19,211 nt of DNA from Ferruginibacter sp. (GTDB lineage: Bacteria > Bacteroidota > Bacteroidia > Chitinophagales > Chitinophagaceae): NCBI GenBank assembly GCA_018057635.1, contig JAGPDJ010000009.1:1-19211 (forward strand), given 5' to 3'. Shown one piece after another: positions 15,929 through 19,211 of this stretch; the first letter of the stretch is position 1, and each line of letters opens with the position of its first letter. The translations under genes were made by a program, and so were the position numbers. The notes below the pieces were generated by a model that made no database searches, was not told where the DNA came from, and worked only from the letters and a program-made list of their open reading frames with translations.

Positions 15929-17473
15929 TTACAATGGAATGTTACCGTGTTTTTTCCTGGGTCTTTTAGCCACTTTGTTTTCCAGCATGGCAAAAGCCTT
16001 GATCATTTTTCTCCGGGTATCTCTTGGTTCAATTACTTCATCTATAAATCCCCGTTCGGCAGCTGTATAGGGATTGGCAAACAATGCTGCATATTCGGCT
16101 TCCTTCTCCAGTAATTTCTTTGCCGGGTCTGCCGAAGCAGCAATTTCATTCTTAAAAATGATCTCACTCGCTCCTTTGGCTCCCATCACGGCAATTTCTG
16201 CAGATGGCCATGCATAGTTCATATCTGCACCAATATGTTTTGAGTTCATTACATCATAAGCACCGCCATAAGCTTTCCGGGTGATCACAGTAACACGTGG
16301 CACCGTTGCTTCACTGAGCGCATATAATAGTTTGGCGCCATTGGTAATAATGCCATTCCATTCCTGGTCTGTACCCGGTAAAAAACCCGGCACATCTACC
16401 AATACCATCAGCGGAATATTAAAACAATCGCAGAATCTAGTGAACCTGGCGCCTTTTACGGAGCTGTTGATATCAAGTACACCTGCCAGGCACATGGGCT
16501 GATTGGCAACAATACCAATACTCCTTCCGGCGATCCTGGCAAAACCAACTACCATATTATCAGCAAAATCCCTGTGTATCTCAAAAAATGAATCAGTATC
16601 GCAAATGCCATTAATAACATTGCGCATATCATAAGGCTGATTGGCACTTTCAGGCACTATACTTTCCAGCACTTCCCTTGTTTCATCAACTGGCGTATAA
16701 GGAAGTTTTGGAACCACATCTTCGCAGTTCTGAGGCATGTAACTGAGCAGTTTTTTTACATGCTCAATACATTCCATATCATTTGGTGCGGTTAAATGAG
16801 TTACACCCGACTTAATAGAATGTGTAGACGCACCACCCAGTTCTTCTGAAGTAACTTCTTCATTGGTTACTGTTTTCACCACATTTGGCCCGGTTACAAA
16901 CATATAACTGCTGTTTTCTACCATAATGGTGAAATCGGTCATTGCCGGGGAATAGACTGCACCGCCGGCACATGGCCCCATGATGGCAGATATTTGCGGA
17001 ATAACACCGGATGCCTGTACATTGCGGTAAAATATTTCGGCATAACCTCCCAATGACCTAACGCCTTCCTGTATACGAGCACCACCTGAATCATTCAGCC
17101 CGATCATGGGAGCCCCGGTTTTCATTGCCATATCCATGATCTTACAGATCTTCTCGGCATGAGTTTCGGATAATGCGCCTCCAAAAACAGTAAAATCCTG
17201 TGCAAAAACATACACGAGTTTTCCGTTCACGGTACCATAACCGGTTATTACTCCATCACCATAATATTGCTGGTTTTCCATTCCAAAGTCCTTGGTACGG
17301 TGAATGACAAGGCCTCCTATCTCTTCAAAACTGCCCGGGTCCATCAAAAGTGTAACCCTTTCCCTGGCGGTTAATTTTCCTTTCTTATGCTGCTTTTCAT
17401 TCCTATCTGCGCCGCCACCCAATTTACTCAGTTCAAGCTTTTCCTTTAAAATTTCAACTTTTGATTTCATCAC
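15929..17473 (-). CDS. pccB: Acyl-CoA (propionyl-CoA) carboxylase carboxyltransferase subunit
   Basis: A 514-residue biotin-dependent carboxyltransferase. It moves CO2 from carboxybiotin to an acyl-CoA, forming methylmalonyl-CoA if the substrate is propionyl-CoA. Two crotonase-like halves are visible. The oxyanion-hole glycines are in [12 protein letters not shown] (166-177) and [11 protein letters not shown] (399-409). D407 in the latter matches the aspartate that marks propionyl-CoA preference in Streptomyces PccB, where acetyl-CoA-specific enzymes differ. [11 protein letters not shown] (127-137) and [11 protein letters not shown] (430-440) also fit. It starts 21 nt after the biotin carboxylase gene in the same operon. 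The related decarboxylase alpha subunit is similar in sequence, but the adjacent biotin carboxylase argues for a carboxylase. MM at the start leaves one codon of doubt. Confidence 0.95.
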   Translation of the reverse strand: MMKSKVEILKEKLELSKLGGGADRNEKQHKKGKLTARERVTLLMDPGSFEEIGGLVIHRTKDFGMENQQYYGDGVITGYGTVNGKLVYVFAQDFTVFGGALSETHAEKICKIMDMAMKTGAPMIGLNDSGGARIQEGVRSLGGYAEIFYRNVQASGVIPQISAIMGPCAGGAVYSPAMTDFTIMVENSSYMFVTGPNVVKTVTNEEVTSEELGGASTHSIKSGVTHLTAPNDMECIEHVKKLLSYMPQNCEDVVPKLPYTPVDETREVLESIVPESANQPYDMRNVINGICDTDSFFEIHRDFADNMVVGFARIAGRSIGIVANQPMCLAGVLDINSSVKGARFTRFCDCFNIPLMVLVDVPGFLPGTDQEWNGIITNGAKLLYALSEATVPRVTVITRKAYGGAYDVMNSKHIGADMNYAWPSAEIAVMGAKGASEIIFKNEIAASADPAKKLLEKEAEYAALFANPYTAAERGFIDEVIEPRDTRRKMIKAFAMLENKVAKRPRKKHGNIPL

Positions 17474-17494
17474 AAAAAAATATTTTTACATGTA

Positions 17495-18970
17495 TTATTT
17501 AGCTAGCCTGCGTTTCCAACTGGTTGACCTGTTTTCAACTGCATGAACAATTTTTTGTTTATCCATCCAGCATCTTAAAGCAACAATAGCTGCAACTTCC
17601 GCATTTGCTTTTTGCTTTTCTTTAATCTTTTCAGGTGTATAATGATTCTTTACAAAGTGGGTATCAAATTTTCCTGAAATGAAAGCATCGTGTTCAAAAA
17701 CAAATGTTCCGAAAGGTAATGTTGTGGAAACCCCTTCTATCCTGTATTGCATGATGGCTTCTTTCATTTTTTGTATAGCCTCTACCCTGTTCTTTCCCCA
17801 TACAGCCAGTTTTGCAATCATAGGATCGTAATAGATCGGAATCGGCATACCCTGTTCATAACCATCATCTACCCTTATACCTTCACCGGAAGGCTTAACA
17901 TATTTGGTTAATGTACCTATTGACGGCAGGAAATTATTTAGCGGGTCCTCTGCATAAACCCTCAATTCAATGGCGTGGCCGTTGATGTGCAGGTCATCCT
18001 GGGTAAAGCCAAGCTTTTCGCCCCGGGCTATCTTTATCTGTTCTTCCACCAGGTCAATTCCGGTGATCATTTCAGAAACAGGATGTTCTACCTGCAACCT
18101 GGTATTCATTTCCAGGAAATAAAAATTCAGCTTATCATCCATCAAAAACTCTACCGTACCTGTACTGGTATAATTACAGGATTTTGCCACCATAACAGCA
18201 GCCTCCCCCATTTTTTTTCTAAGCTCGGGTGTGAGTACTGCTGAAGGGGATTCTTCTACAACTTTCTGATGACGGCGCTGGATACTGCATTCCCTTTCAA
18301 ACAAGTGTACTGTATTGCCAAAATTATCTGCCAAAACCTGTATTTCAACATGCCTTGGAGAGGTAACATATTTTTCAATGAAAACTGAACCATCACCAAA
18401 TGAAGATTTTGCTTCGCTTATTGCCCTTTCCATTTGTTCTGCAAATTCTGATTCTTTGTCAACGATACGCATGCCTTTTCCTCCACCGCCAGCTGAAGCT
18501 TTTATTAAAATGGGATAACCAATTTCTGCTGCTATTTTTTTTGCTGTACCCACATCTTCTATTGCTTTATCAATACCCGGTACCATGGGAATATTATAAG
18601 TTTTTACACATTCCTTGGCTGCCAGTTTAGACCCCATAACCCGCATTGCATCTGGCCCAGGGCCAATAAATACAATTCCGGCATCTGTAACTTTTTGTGC
18701 AAAATCTGCATTCTCACTCAGAAAGCCATATCCCGGATGAATGCCATCCACACCCAAATCTTTGCAAAAAGCAATGATCTTATCGCCGTTTAAATAGGAC
18801 TGACTAGATGCTGGTGCACCAAGGCATACTGCCTCATCTGCGAAAAGAACATGTGGCGAAAGCCTGTCGGCTTCTGAATAAACAGCAACAGATTTAATTC
18901 CCATCTTACGGATCGTATGCATGATCCGCAATGCAATTTCACCCCTGTTAGCGACCAATATTTTTTTCAT
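17495..18970 (-). CDS. accC: Biotin carboxylase subunit of acyl-CoA carboxylase
   Basis: A 491-residue ATP-grasp enzyme that carboxylates protein-bound biotin using bicarbonate and ATP. Visible are the N-terminal ILVANRGEIALRI (4-16), the glycine-rich ATP loop KASAGGGGKGMR (157-168), ERECSIQRRHQKVVEE (225-240) and the catalytic EMNTRLQVEHPVSE (287-300) with E287, N289 and R291. The body ends near residue 445 as in E. coli AccC. Residues about 447-491 are an extra charged tail (EKIKEKQKANAEVA, then NRSTSWKRRLAK) that may dock the other subunits. It lies between the biotin carrier gene (60 nt upstream) and pccB (21 nt downstream), so it probably serves propionyl-CoA carboxylase; accC-like and pccA-like names are both used for such genes. 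Confidence 0.96.
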   Translation of the reverse strand: MKKILVANRGEIALRIMHTIRKMGIKSVAVYSEADRLSPHVLFADEAVCLGAPASSQSYLNGDKIIAFCKDLGVDGIHPGYGFLSENADFAQKVTDAGIVFIGPGPDAMRVMGSKLAAKECVKTYNIPMVPGIDKAIEDVGTAKKIAAEIGYPILIKASAGGGGKGMRIVDKESEFAEQMERAISEAKSSFGDGSVFIEKYVTSPRHVEIQVLADNFGNTVHLFERECSIQRRHQKVVEESPSAVLTPELRKKMGEAAVMVAKSCNYTSTGTVEFLMDDKLNFYFLEMNTRLQVEHPVSEMITGIDLVEEQIKIARGEKLGFTQDDLHINGHAIELRVYAEDPLNNFLPSIGTLTKYVKPSGEGIRVDDGYEQGMPIPIYYDPMIAKLAVWGKNRVEAIQKMKEAIMQYRIEGVSTTLPFGTFVFEHDAFISGKFDTHFVKNHYTPEKIKEKQKANAEVAAIVALRCWMDKQKIVHAVENRSTSWKRRLAK

Positions 18971-19030
18971 TCTTATATTTATTTCTGAAGCAATTGTTTA
19001 AAATGATGAAATGAAAAACCATAAATCCGG

Positions 19031-19211
19031 TTAATCAAGTTCAACCAATACCTGGCCTTTTTCCACTGCCTGCCCGGTTTTTACCAATATTTTTTTAATG
19101 GTTGCATTCGCATGTATAATGATACTGTTTTCCATCTTCATAGCTTCAAGGATCAGTATTTTATCTCCTTCCAATACCTCCTGTCCTTCAATAACAGCAA
19201 CTTCCATAACC
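19031..19211 (-). CDS. Biotin carboxyl carrier (biotinyl) domain protein, 5' end beyond the window
   Basis: The last 59 codons of a minus-strand gene run off the window edge; the stop TAA is the complement of 19031-19033. The translation contains the biotinylation motif EAMKMEN, whose lysine codon is the complement of 19136-19138, and continues through IHANATIKKILVKTG to a C-terminus GQVLVELD, the normal end of a biotinyl domain. An ATG at 19207 is inside the domain and is not the true start. The gene precedes accC and pccB in the same direction, so it is the carrier subunit of this carboxylase. Its N-terminal part, perhaps with a subunit-binding region, is not visible. Confidence 0.92.
   Translation of the reverse strand, partial: VMEVAVIEGQEVLEGDKILILEAMKMENSIIIHANATIKKILVKTGQAVEKGQVLVELD

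Overview
The window looks like chromosomal DNA of a Bacteroidota species, most likely a Chitinophagaceae-type organism. This is inferred from protein style: a GIGT-type secreted-protein head domain, a GTP-type PEP carboxykinase, a three-polypeptide acyl-CoA carboxylase, weak Shine-Dalgarno signals and moderately AT-rich spacers. I see no rRNA, tRNA, CRISPR array or intact insertion sequence.

Region A (about 120-9487) reads as one acetate or short-chain-acid module. On the minus strand, in transcription order, lie an InsA-like zinc-ribbon/HTH protein, an outer-membrane porin-like protein, an MHS-type MFS transporter, an 85-residue two-helix membrane protein, a strong terminator hairpin, a 71-residue two-helix membrane protein, a 902-residue symporter-STAC-histidine kinase fusion of the CrbS/CbrA kind, and a stand-alone receiver. 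Acetyl-CoA synthetase (acs) is divergent, 107 bp from the InsA-like gene. Together these could import, sense and activate acetate. Two related AT-rich palindromes, one before acs and the InsA-like gene and one before the porin, suggest shared control.

Region B (about 9570-12010) is less coherent: a secreted leucine-rich-repeat-like protein, a cold-shock-domain protein with a lysine-rich N-terminus, and an unknown 97-residue protein on the minus strand.

Region C (about 12219-19211) is again central carbon metabolism. A GTP-dependent PEP carboxykinase ends in a clear intrinsic terminator, and an AspT/YidE-family transporter starts 12 nt beyond it. Convergent to these is a minus-strand operon for a biotin carrier protein (cut by the window edge), biotin carboxylase and the propionyl-CoA-type carboxyltransferase. 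Propionyl-CoA carboxylation leads through methylmalonyl-CoA to succinate and oxaloacetate, and PEP carboxykinase connects oxaloacetate with PEP. The window as a whole therefore leans toward C2/C3 acid use and gluconeogenesis, an inference from gene content.

The most interesting points are the transposase-derived DNA-binding protein beside acs with palindromes on both sides, the sensor kinase paired with a receiver that has no output domain, and two terminator hairpins placed 11-12 nt before a start codon.
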